From the NCBI GenBank assembly GCA_028064935.1, contig JAPTWT010000198.1, positions 1 through 13,928 on the forward strand: a stretch of DNA of 13,928 nt, read 5' to 3'. Positions 8,144-13,928 of the stretch are shown here, one piece after another. Position numbers and translations under genes: made by a program. The notes under the pieces are model-generated. The model was not told the origin of the DNA. It made no database searches and saw only the letters and a list, made by a program, of their open reading frames with translations. Within the stretch, counting starts at the first letter, position 1. Each line of letters opens with the position of its first letter. This DNA comes from Gammaproteobacteria bacterium (GTDB taxonomy: Bacteria > Pseudomonadota > Gammaproteobacteria > Acidiferrobacterales > Acidiferrobacteraceae).

Positions 8144-8160
8144 GGCGGCGAGCGGCCGCC
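8144..8160 (-). terminator. GC hairpin immediately after the iscU stop
   Basis: GGCGGC (8144-8149) and GCCGCC (8155-8160) form a perfect 6-bp stem with a 5-nt loop, starting two bases after the iscU stop. The following minus-strand bases (TGTCTCT) are only mildly T-rich. It is the best candidate terminator for iscU, separating it from the nifV promoter. Confidence 0.45.
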
Positions 8161-8161
8161 C

Positions 8162-8569
8162 TTAGGCGGCGCGATCGGTGTCGGGTGAGAGCGCGTGCTT
8201 GGCGCGATAGTCCGCGACCGCCGCGCGTATGGCATCCTCGGCCAAGACCGAGCAGTGGATCTTGACCGGCGGCAACGCCAGTTCATCGGCTATCGCCTGG
8301 TTTTTGATCGCTAGGGCCTGCGCCAAGGTGCGCCCCTTCAGCCACTCGGTGGTAAGCGAGCTGGCAGCGATCGCGCTTCCACAGCCATAGGTCTTGAACC
8401 GGGCCTCGGTAATGACACCGCCATCGTCCACGCGAATCTGCAGGCGCATGACGTCCCCGCAGGCCGGCGCCCCGACCATGCCGGTCCCGACGGCATCATC
8501 ATCCTTGTCGAATCCGCCGACATTGCGGGGATTTTCGTAATGATCGAGCACCTTGTCGCCATAACTCAT
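8162..8569 (-). CDS. iscU: IscU-type iron-sulfur cluster scaffold (NifU N-terminal-domain homologue)
   Basis: The 135-residue protein is a stand-alone scaffold on which [2Fe-2S] and [4Fe-4S] clusters are built before transfer. All scaffold residues are present: Cys37 and Asp39 in GAPACGDVM, Cys63 in YGCGSAIAAS, and His105-Cys106 in KIHCSVLAEDAI. LPPVK (99-103) is the HscA chaperone recognition motif of IscU. The C-terminus (about 123-135, KHALSPDTDRAA) extends slightly past E. coli IscU (128 aa), and the Fer2 and NfuA-like domains of full NifU are absent. The ATG at 8569 has GGAGGT 7 nt upstream. A NifA site and a sigma-54 promoter upstream put it in the nif regulon, so it probably supplies clusters to nitrogenase components in place of NifU. 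No cysteine desulfurase is present in the window. Confidence 0.94.
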   Translation of the reverse strand: MSYGDKVLDHYENPRNVGGFDKDDDAVGTGMVGAPACGDVMRLQIRVDDGGVITEARFKTYGCGSAIAASSLTTEWLKGRTLAQALAIKNQAIADELALPPVKIHCSVLAEDAIRAAVADYRAKHALSPDTDRAA

Positions 8570-8637
8570 AGCCCTTACCTCCGATATGCGATATAGGGAT
8601 CGCGCGCGTGGCCGGATCCGGTGGGGCATGCGGAACG

Positions 8638-8651
8638 GCGGCGATCGCCGC
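8638..8651. repeat. 14-bp perfect palindrome in the iscU leader
   Basis: GCGGCGATCGCCGC reads the same on both strands. It lies in the predicted transcribed leader of iscU, 69-82 bp before its ATG, and could fold as a hairpin in RNA or bind a dimeric protein. It does not match a nif operator that I recognise. Confidence 0.35.
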
Positions 8652-8693
8652 GCCCGGTGCCACAATGCCGCCCGCAGGCCCCGTCCCGAATTA

Positions 8694-8708
8694 GCAAGTC
8701 CCATGCCA
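8694..8708 (-). promoter_or_regulatory. Sigma-54 (-24/-12) promoter of iscU
   Basis: The minus strand reads TGGCATGGGACTTGC, one mismatch from TGGCAC-N5-TTGC, with GG and GC 10 nt apart. It shares TGGCATGG with the nifV promoter. Transcription would start near 8682. Confidence 0.85.
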
Positions 8709-8779
8709 TCCAAAAGACCAGGCCCCGCCCCGATGCGCCTGTCCGGTACGCGACGATACCCATACAAAATGTCTGTGTT

Positions 8780-8795
8780 TGTCGCATAACCGACA
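8780..8795. promoter_or_regulatory. NifA upstream activator site between iscU and nifA
   Basis: TGTCGCATAACCGACA is a perfect TGT-N10-ACA site, about 98-113 bp upstream of the predicted iscU start. Its centre is also about 154 bp upstream of the predicted nifA start, so it could serve both directions. It is closely similar to the nifV site (TTTGTCG...AACC(C)GACA). Confidence 0.85.
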
Positions 8796-8915
8796 ATCCT
8801 CCCGGGGGCGCGACCGGGTCGGCCGGGGCCGCCGATCGGCGTGCGTGCCCGCCGCAGGCGCGCGCAAACGCCTTTGATGCAGGCAACAACAAGACCTATC
8901 GACGTATCGTGCAAA

Positions 8916-8930
8916 CGGTACGTAAATTGC
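8916..8930 (+). promoter_or_regulatory. Candidate sigma-54 promoter of nifA
   Basis: CGGTACGTAAATTGC keeps the invariant GG and GC with 10-nt spacing and two mismatches to TGGCAC-N5-TTGC. It resembles the stronger element of the LRV gene (TGGTACGGTAATTGC). Transcription would start near 8942, leaving about 26 nt before the ATG at 8968. If real, nifA is autoactivated; a sigma-70 promoter may exist as well, although none was clear. Confidence 0.55.
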
Positions 8931-8967
8931 CTGATGTGGCGCTAGAATGAGAAACAAGGGGTACCCG

Positions 8968-10602
8968 ATGCATGATAGGGGCAGTGTCATGACCAAGCGG
9001 CCAGAGGCCAACGCCACAACACAAGTGCTTGCCATGTACGAGATCAGCAAGGCCCTCAACTCCTGCGCCGACCTGGCGAAGAACCTGCGGGCCACCCTCG
9101 AAATCCTGGCGTCCTATCTGCACATGCAGCGTGGCATGGTGGCGCTTGTGCAAGACGACGGGGCCCTGCAGACCGTGAGCGCGCACGGCCTGAGCCGCCA
9201 GGAGAAAGACCGCGGACGCTACCTGAAGGGCGAGGGCATCATCGGGCGGGTACTGAAGACCGGTCTGCCCATGGTCATACCGGACGTGGCCGATGAGCCG
9301 TTATTCTTGAATCGCACGCAATCACGGGATCTGGGCGAAGGGGACGCGATCGCGTTCATTGGCGTGCCGATCAAGATGGGCCGCGACACGATCGGGGTAT
9401 TGAGCGTGGACCGCGAGACCGATGCCTCCCAGCGATCTACGCGCTTCGAGCAGGACGTGCGCTTTCTGAAGATGGTCGCGATTCTGATCGGGCACGCCGT
9501 AAAGCAAAGCCGCGTGATCGCCGCGGAACGCGCCGCACTGCTGTCCGAAAAACAACGCCTTGAGACCGCCTTGAAGGGGCGCTACAGCATCGACAATGTG
9601 ATCGGCCACGGCAAACGCATGCAGGAGGTGTTCGCGGAGGTCCACAAGGTGGCGCCGGGGCGCGCCACCGTGCTTTTGCGCGGCGAATCCGGGACCGGAA
9701 AGGAGATGATCGCGCGCGCCATCCATTACCTGAGCCCGCGCAAGGATAAGGCCTTCGTGCGCGTCAATTGCGCGGCACTCACCGAGACCCTGCTCGAATC
9801 CGAGCTCTTCGGCCACGAAAAAGGCGCCTTCACCGGCGCCTCCCAGGAGCGCAAGGGGCGCTTTGAGTCCGCACATGGCGGCACGCTCTTCCTGGATGAG
9901 ATCGGCGAGATCTCGCCGGCCTTCCAGACGAAGCTCTTGCGCGTACTCCAGGAGCGCGAATTCGAACGGGTCGGCGGAAACAAGTCGATCCGGGTCGACG
10001 TGCGCCTGATATGCGCCACCAACCGCGACCTGGAGGCGGCGGTCACCGACGGCACATTCCGCGAAGACCTCTACTACCGCATCAATGTCGTGGCGATCTT
10101 TCTGCCGCCCTTGCGCGAACGCCACGAGGATATCCCGTTTCTCGTCGAGCATTGTCTCGACAAATTCAACCGCGAGAACGGCCGGCAGGTGCGCATGGCA
10201 CCCGAGGCGATGCGCATCCTCTTGCAATGCAATTGGACCGGCAATGTGCGCGAACTCGAAAACTGCGTGGAGCGCTCCGCGACCATGGCGCAGGGCGATG
10301 TCATCGAGCTCCCGGACCTTTCCTGCCAGCAAGGAAAGTGCTTTTCAGGGGTCCTGCAGGAGGGCTGGGCGGCGAAAGGCGGTACGCAGCACCCCCTATC
10401 GCGCATGGACACGCGACCCGGGGTATCCGCGGCGGGCAACGCGCACGCCCCGCCGCCGGCGAGTTCCGAGCGCGAACGCCTGATCTGGGCCCTCGAGCAG
10501 TGCGGATGGGTGCAGGCGAAGGCCGCACGCCTTCTCAACCTTACTCCGCGGCAGGTCGGCTACGCCCTGAAGAAGCACGCCATCCCCCTGCGCCGCCTGT
10601 AG
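8968..10602 (+). CDS. nifA: NifA, sigma-54-dependent activator of nif genes (cysteine-motif, redox-sensitive type)
   Basis: The 544-residue enhancer-binding protein binds TGT-N10-ACA sites and uses ATP to open sigma-54 promoters. It has an N-terminal GAF domain (about 33-180), an AAA+ domain (about 208-435) with Walker A GESGTGK (239-245), the sigma-54 contact loop GAFTGA (286-291) and Walker B GGTLFLDE, and a C-terminal Fis-type helix-turn-helix (about 503-540, ending LTPRQVGYALKKH). Cys421, Cys433, Cys453 and Cys458 form C-X11-C-X19-C-X4-C at the AAA+/linker boundary, the signature of oxygen- and metal-sensitive NifA proteins that work without NifL. Start choice: ATG 8968 has AAGGGG 6 nt upstream; 8947 lies only 5 nt from the predicted transcript start and lacks a Shine-Dalgarno; 8989 is also possible. 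It is divergent from iscU and shares a NifA site with it. Confidence 0.96.
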   Translation: MHDRGSVMTKRPEANATTQVLAMYEISKALNSCADLAKNLRATLEILASYLHMQRGMVALVQDDGALQTVSAHGLSRQEKDRGRYLKGEGIIGRVLKTGLPMVIPDVADEPLFLNRTQSRDLGEGDAIAFIGVPIKMGRDTIGVLSVDRETDASQRSTRFEQDVRFLKMVAILIGHAVKQSRVIAAERAALLSEKQRLETALKGRYSIDNVIGHGKRMQEVFAEVHKVAPGRATVLLRGESGTGKEMIARAIHYLSPRKDKAFVRVNCAALTETLLESELFGHEKGAFTGASQERKGRFESAHGGTLFLDEIGEISPAFQTKLLRVLQEREFERVGGNKSIRVDVRLICATNRDLEAAVTDGTFREDLYYRINVVAIFLPPLRERHEDIPFLVEHCLDKFNRENGRQVRMAPEAMRILLQCNWTGNVRELENCVERSATMAQGDVIELPDLSCQQGKCFSGVLQEGWAAKGGTQHPLSRMDTRPGVSAAGNAHAPPPASSERERLIWALEQCGWVQAKAARLLNLTPRQVGYALKKHAIPLRRL

Positions 10603-10641
10603 TTGCCCGATGCCGGATCCGTCGACCCACCCCGTAAGCCC

Positions 10642-10657
10642 TGTCGTGACACCAACA
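10642..10657. promoter_or_regulatory. NifA upstream activator site for the LRV gene, overlapping a hairpin
   Basis: TGTCGTGACACCAACA is a perfect TGT-N10-ACA site about 35 bp upstream of the -24 element and centred near -70, closer than usual. The same bases share a perfect 6-bp inverted repeat, CGTGAC (10645-10650) and GTCACG (10659-10664), 43 bp after the nifA stop. That repeat could also be a weak nifA terminator stem, although no T-run follows. Confidence 0.65.
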
Positions 10658-10692
10658 GGTCACGGGCAAGAAGGCCGCCGGGCATCGCCTTG

Positions 10693-10707
10693 TGGTACGG
10701 TAATTGC
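10693..10707 (+). promoter_or_regulatory. Sigma-54 (-24/-12) promoter of the LRV gene
   Basis: TGGTACGGTAATTGC differs from TGGCAC-N5-TTGC at one consensus position and keeps the 10-nt GG-GC spacing. Transcription would start near 10719, leaving a leader of about 68 nt before the ATG at 10787. With the NifA site upstream, this places the LRV gene and probably the next gene in the nif regulon. Confidence 0.8.
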
Positions 10708-10786
10708 TTGGTATAAAGCCCGCGGCCGCAAAGGCGGGCGGTTCAGCGGGCATTGCAACAAGACCGCCTGCGCGCGGAGCAGACTT

Positions 10787-11419
10787 ATGACGACCGACCG
10801 ACGAGACGGCCGGATGACAGGCGATGCCGATCGGCACGAGGAGTGCGCGCGCTGCGGCATCCGCCAATGGCCGTGGCCGGCGCGATGTCGTCCCGGATCC
10901 ATGTGCCCATTTGCGCAGAGCACCTTCGGGATCCATCGCTTCTTTCGTCGTAACCCCTTGTTCGGGACCCGTTGCGCCACCCCTGAATGGCCCGCAGGCA
11001 TCCGTCGGGCCGCGGCCGCTCGCGCCCACCCCTATTACGCCCCCGAACTGCTCTACGACCCGGACCGGCATATACGCCGCCAGGCGATCAAGCGCGCGCC
11101 GCTCGATCATGTCGCGCCGCTCCGCGAGGACGCCGACGCGAGCGTGCGCGCCGCAGTCGCGCGCCGACTCTTCGGCAGCGACCTTATCATCATGATGGAC
11201 GACTCAGATATCATCGTCCGGCGCATCGTGGTCTCGCGTGTCACGGCGCACATGCTGCCGCTTATGCTCGGCGATGCGGACCCCCACATCCGGCGGGTCC
11301 TGGCGCGACGCATAGATGCATCCTGGCTCATGGTCCTCGCCGAAGACCCGATTGCCGACGTACGCGCGATCGTGGCCCACCGGCTGCAATGGGCCGTGCC
11401 GGCTTCGCGCCCGGATTAG
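10787..11419 (+). CDS. 4Fe-4S leucine-rich repeat variant (LRV) protein
   Basis: The 210-residue protein resembles the LRV Fe-S protein found near nif genes in Azotobacter, whose helical repeat solenoid carries an N-terminal [4Fe-4S] cluster; its biochemical role is not established. The N-terminal cluster is C20-X2-C23-X10-C34-X5-C40, followed by GIHRFFRRNP, as in that family. From about residue 85 there are roughly five 24-residue repeats of the form L-x-D-x-D-x-x-V/I-R-x-x-V/A-x-x-R, such as LLYDPDRHIRRQAIKR and MLGDADPHIRRVLARR. There is no signal peptide, so it is cytosolic. The ATG at 10787 was chosen because GGAG lies 7 nt upstream; the same frame is open farther 5' but crosses the promoter. 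A sigma-54 promoter and a NifA site precede it. Confidence 0.85.
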   Translation: MTTDRRDGRMTGDADRHEECARCGIRQWPWPARCRPGSMCPFAQSTFGIHRFFRRNPLFGTRCATPEWPAGIRRAAAARAHPYYAPELLYDPDRHIRRQAIKRAPLDHVAPLREDADASVRAAVARRLFGSDLIIMMDDSDIIVRRIVVSRVTAHMLPLMLGDADPHIRRVLARRIDASWLMVLAEDPIADVRAIVAHRLQWAVPASRPD

Positions 11420-11501
11420 GTCATGTGCGTGTCCGCCCTCTCCGCCCGGCCGCGCGCAACGGCGAGCCGGTCCCCATGGACCGCCGATCGGGACGCTCGC
11501 C

Positions 11502-11876
11502 GTGAATGACACCCACGACGACACCAAGGCCCCCATGGATGATCCGGCAGCGCCGCCCATCCACCCCAACGATGTCGATCGGCGGCGCATCCTGCGCCTG
11601 CTGAAGAACCGGCGTCGCTACCGCTATGTTACACCTACCGTCCTCCCCGGCCCCGAGGGCTACATCGTGCGCAGTCCCTGCTGCTCACGCACGGTCGACA
11701 GCGCAGGCGGTGTCATAGATGTCGCCTGGTTGCGTTTTCGCAGCGGTCATAACGTCTGGCATCTCTACCGGCGCGACCACATCACCGACGCATGGGTGAT
11801 CCAAAGCGCCCAGCCAAGCCTCATCGAGGCCGTCGCCGAACTGAACGACGACCCCGCGCGCGTGTACTGGACATGA
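11502..11876 (+). CDS. Small hypothetical protein, possibly DUF3024-like, in the LRV transcription unit
   Basis: The 124-residue protein has no function that I recognise with certainty. A disordered, acidic N-terminus (1-25) is followed by a basic stretch (DRRRILRLLKNRRRYRY), a paired cysteine (SPCCSRTVD, Cys60-Cys61) and a compact C-terminal half, VWHLYRRDHITDAWVIQ then SLIEAVAELNDDPARVYWT. The W-x-L-Y...W pattern and the ending SL-x-E-x(3)-E-x-x-x-DP-x(3)-W recall DUF3024 proteins; this is from memory and needs a profile search. The start is uncertain: GTG 11502 has GGGA 8 nt upstream, and ATG 11535 has a weak AAGG. It follows the LRV gene by 82 bp with no clear terminator or promoter between them, so co-transcription from the nif-type promoter is likely. 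Confidence 0.6.
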   Translation: MNDTHDDTKAPMDDPAAPPIHPNDVDRRRILRLLKNRRRYRYVTPTVLPGPEGYIVRSPCCSRTVDSAGGVIDVAWLRFRSGHNVWHLYRRDHITDAWVIQSAQPSLIEAVAELNDDPARVYWT

Positions 11877-12075
11877 GATGGCGCATCGCCCCTGTACCGC
11901 CGCCCCTTCGCGGTGGCGGATGAAACACGCGCCCAATCGCCGCGCGCACACGCGTTATCAGGCCTGAGGCGGACGCGCAAGGGCGCCGACCGGTCAGGGT
12001 AGGCAATGGCGGTCCGGCCAGACACCGCAACCGTTGTTTTGCGGCTTCGCAAAAGCGCGGCTCCGTCATCGCGCC

Positions 12076-13660
12076 CTACTTCGTGCCGTGATGCCTCGCC
12101 CACCACTGTTTTGCCAGCGTCTGCGCTTGGGCGACCTGTGCGGGGGCAGCGACTCGCTCTAATATATGAAGCGCTTGAGCCGCCGCCGCTAATCCACCCG
12201 CCTTCGCAAGGATAAGCCACTTGAGCGCCGAGGTGTCGTCCTGCGGGACGCCAAGTCCCTGTAAGTAAGCCAAGCCGAGGTTACTTTCCGCATAGATATA
12301 CCCTTGCGCGGCGGCCTTGCGATACCAGTAAACGGCTTTGACGTAGTTTTTCAAAACGCCATGCCTATTCGCGTATAGGGAACCAAGCGCGGTTTCCCCG
12401 GCAGAAATTCCTTGCGCCGCGGCCTTCTTATACCAGTAGACAGCTTTAGCGTAGTCCTGCGAAACCCCACGGCCGGTAGCGTAGTCACTACCCAAATCGA
12501 TTTCCGCATAAGGATCTCCCTGTACCGCGCCCTGGCGGTACCACGCAGCGGCCCTGGTATAGCTCTGCGCCACACCTTCCCCGGCGGTGTACTGAAAACC
12601 GAGGTTGGTTTCGGCACCAGCGTCCCCTTGCAGCGCGGCCTTCTTATACCAGTAGAAGGCTTTCGCGTAGTCCTGCGGGACGCCGAGGCCGTTGCCGTAG
12701 AGGAAACCGAGGTTGTTTTCCGCATCGACGGAGCCCCCCTACGGCGGCCTTTCTATACCAGTAAATGGCCTTAATGTCATTTCGCGATATGCCTAGACCC
12801 TTGGCACGGCGCACACCCAGATCATATTCAGCCTGGACGTCCCCTTGCGCTGCCGCCTTGTGCCACCAAGCAGCGGCTTTTGTATAACTCTGCGAAACAC
12901 CCTTGCCGCTGGCATAGAAGGAACCGACGGAGGCTTCCGCGGCGGCACTCCCCTGCGCCGCGGCCTTGCGATACCAGTAAATGGCCCTGATGTCGTTTCG
13001 CGGGACACCTAGGCCCTGAGTGTAGAGGCTAGCGAGATTATTTTCCGCATTGACGCAGCCTTGCCCGGCGGCCTTTCGTTCCCAGTAAATGGCCTTCGCA
13101 TAGTCCTGTGGAACACCGAGTCCGTGGGCGTAGGCTCCAGCGATATTATTTTCCGCATTGGCGTAGCCTTGCGCGGCAGCTTTTCGATACCAGTAAATAG
13201 CCTTTAGGAAATCTTGCCGGACGCCAAGACCATCGTCGTACATTACAGCCAGATCAAATTCCGCATGGGCATCCCCTTGCGCTGCCGCCTTGCGCCACCA
13301 AGCAGCGGCTTTGATGTAACTCTGCGGAATACCTCGGCCACTGGCATAGAGGGCACCGAGGAAGCGTTCGGCGACGAGGTTACCTTGCACCGCGGCCTTC
13401 TGATACCAGTAAGCGGCTTTGGCGTAGTCCAGCGGAACACCCTTACCGTTGACGTAGAGAATACCGAGGATAGTGTCCGCGGTGGGATTGTCAGAATGAG
13501 CGAAGTCCCGCAGCACATGAAGGGCGTGTTGGTTTCCCGCGGCGGCCTTGTGTGCTAGAGCCAGGATACGCCCAGCGGACGGCGCACGGGCCGCGTGGGA
13601 AGATACGGCCGGGGCAAAGACGAATATCGCGACCATTAAAAGACCACGACGCCAAACCAT
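12076..13660 (-). pseudogene. Secreted Sel1-repeat (TPR-like) protein, frameshifted after repeat 7
   Basis: The reading begins at ATG 13660 (GAGGT upstream) with a signal peptide, MVWRRGLLMVAIFVFAPAVSSHA, pointing to the periplasm. Seven 36-residue Sel1 repeats follow (consensus x-x-AExNLGxLYxxGxGVxQDYxKAxYWYRKAAAQG), then a net +1 shift at a run of six C (12734-12739; G6 in the mRNA). In the original frame only 29 unrelated residues follow before a stop at 12644. In the -1-corrected frame five more perfect 36-residue repeats and a 38-residue tail (ending QWWARHHGTK) run to the stop at 12076. Joined, the protein would have 527 residues and 12 repeats. Sel1 proteins are solenoids used in protein-protein contacts, but the target here is unknown. 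Pseudogene, phase-variable gene or sequencing error are all possible; the intact codons after the shift argue that any damage is recent. Confidence 0.85.
12193..13489 (-). repeat. Twelve tandem 108-bp Sel1 repeat units
   Basis: Twelve 36-codon units lie end to end without gaps. Units 1-7 occupy 13489-12734 and units 8-12 occupy 12732-12193. The total length is 1297 nt, which is 12 x 108 plus one, so the extra base between units 7 and 8 is visible from the period alone. Units 2 and 6 (both with KAAAWW-x-KAAAQGD) are much closer to each other than to adjacent units. Confidence 0.9.
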
Positions 13661-13928
13661 GGATCACAGACCTCAAGTGTTCGTTGCAAAAACTATATCA
13701 CGTGGACGATATGCGCCTTACTCCACGCATCCTGCGCTGCGTACCTCCAAGCGCTGAATGTCAGGCGAAAGTCGGCCTACCGATCCCCTTGCGTATTCTA
13801 GTCATCGTGATCACCGGTTCTTGTCTAAGCGTGATAGTGTCCCTATCGCGATGAGGATCCCCCTGTTGCAGAGCTGATGGCGCAACTCTGGTGCGAATCG
13901 GTCAATCGCGATGCTTTGACTAGCCCCG

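Larger units (their letters stand above)
8570..8967. other. Divergent iscU-nifA regulatory region
   Basis: This 398-bp gap holds a minus-strand sigma-54 promoter for iscU (8694-8708), one perfect NifA site (8780-8795), a plus-strand sigma-54-like element for nifA (8916-8930) and a 14-bp palindrome in the iscU leader (8638-8651). The predicted iscU leader is about 113 nt. No small gene was convincing: minus-strand codons that run upstream of the iscU ATG cross these sites. Confidence 0.7.

Noticed and set aside
8570..8914. N-terminal extension of iscU to 8914
   Set aside because: The stretch crosses the iscU promoter and the NifA site, and IscU homology begins exactly at the ATG at 8569.
12037..12054. 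TTTTGCG-GCTT-CGCAAAA hairpin after the Sel1 gene as terminator
   Set aside because: The T-run is on the 5' side of the stem and the A-run on the 3' side on both strands, opposite to an intrinsic terminator; it may still be a structured spacer.
12193..13489. Tandem 108-bp repeats as a CRISPR or minisatellite array
   Set aside because: The units are fully coding Sel1 repeats with protein-level conservation and no spacers.
13882..13896. Sigma-54-like element upstream of the Sel1 gene (minus strand TCGCACCAGAGTTGC)
   Set aside because: The invariant GG of the -24 element is CG, and no convincing NifA site was noticed nearby.
13811..13928. Partial minus-strand frame at the right edge (39 residues, ending TLSRLDKNR)
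   Set aside because: It is too short, has no recognisable motif, and chance openness is likely; the 13661-13928 region otherwise shows only the 5' flank of the Sel1 gene with no clear promoter.

Overview
This high-GC window reads as part of a nitrogen-fixation (nif/fix) island from a diazotrophic proteobacterium. The ErpA-like and IscU proteins, the Fe-S leucine-rich-repeat-variant (LRV) protein and the bifunctional GGDEF-EAL enzyme would suit a gammaproteobacterium or a relative, but no rRNA or other phylogenetic marker is present, so this is inference. The nitrogenase structural genes (nifHDK), nifB, nifEN, nifS and nifL are not in the window.

Layout. An A-type Fe-S carrier (97-492, +) lies at the left edge, perhaps just behind the tail of an upstream gene. 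It converges on a GGDEF-EAL c-di-GMP enzyme (544-2400, -). A tightly packed minus-strand operon nifV-nifW-fixA-fixB-fixC-fixX runs from 7819 down to 2757. Four of its junctions are ATGA overlaps or a 1-nt gap, and one gap is 16 nt. Next come a stand-alone IscU scaffold (8162-8569, -), a divergent promoter region and nifA (8968-10602, +). After nifA lie an LRV Fe-S protein (10787-11419, +) and a small DUF3024-like protein (11502-11876, +). The right end holds a secreted Sel1-repeat protein (12076-13660, -) broken by a one-base frameshift.

How it works together. NifA activates sigma-54 promoters from TGT-N10-ACA sites. Three perfect sites of this kind are visible, and each has a -24/-12 element downstream at a usable distance: before nifV, before iscU (and probably divergently before nifA), and before the LRV gene. 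NifV makes homocitrate for FeMo-co, NifW protects or helps mature the MoFe protein, and FixABCX is an electron-bifurcating complex that supplies low-potential electrons to nitrogenase. IscU and the A-type carrier can build and deliver Fe-S clusters. NifA carries the C-X11-C-X19-C-X4-C signature of oxygen/redox-responsive NifA proteins, so this regulon probably senses oxygen through NifA itself.

Most worth a second look: the NifA cysteine signature, the near-duplicate promoter modules and likely nifA autoregulation, the LRV Fe-S/DUF3024-like pair behind a nif-type promoter, and the Sel1 array whose length is exactly 12 x 108 + 1 nt. I found no CRISPR array, tRNA, rRNA or insertion sequence.
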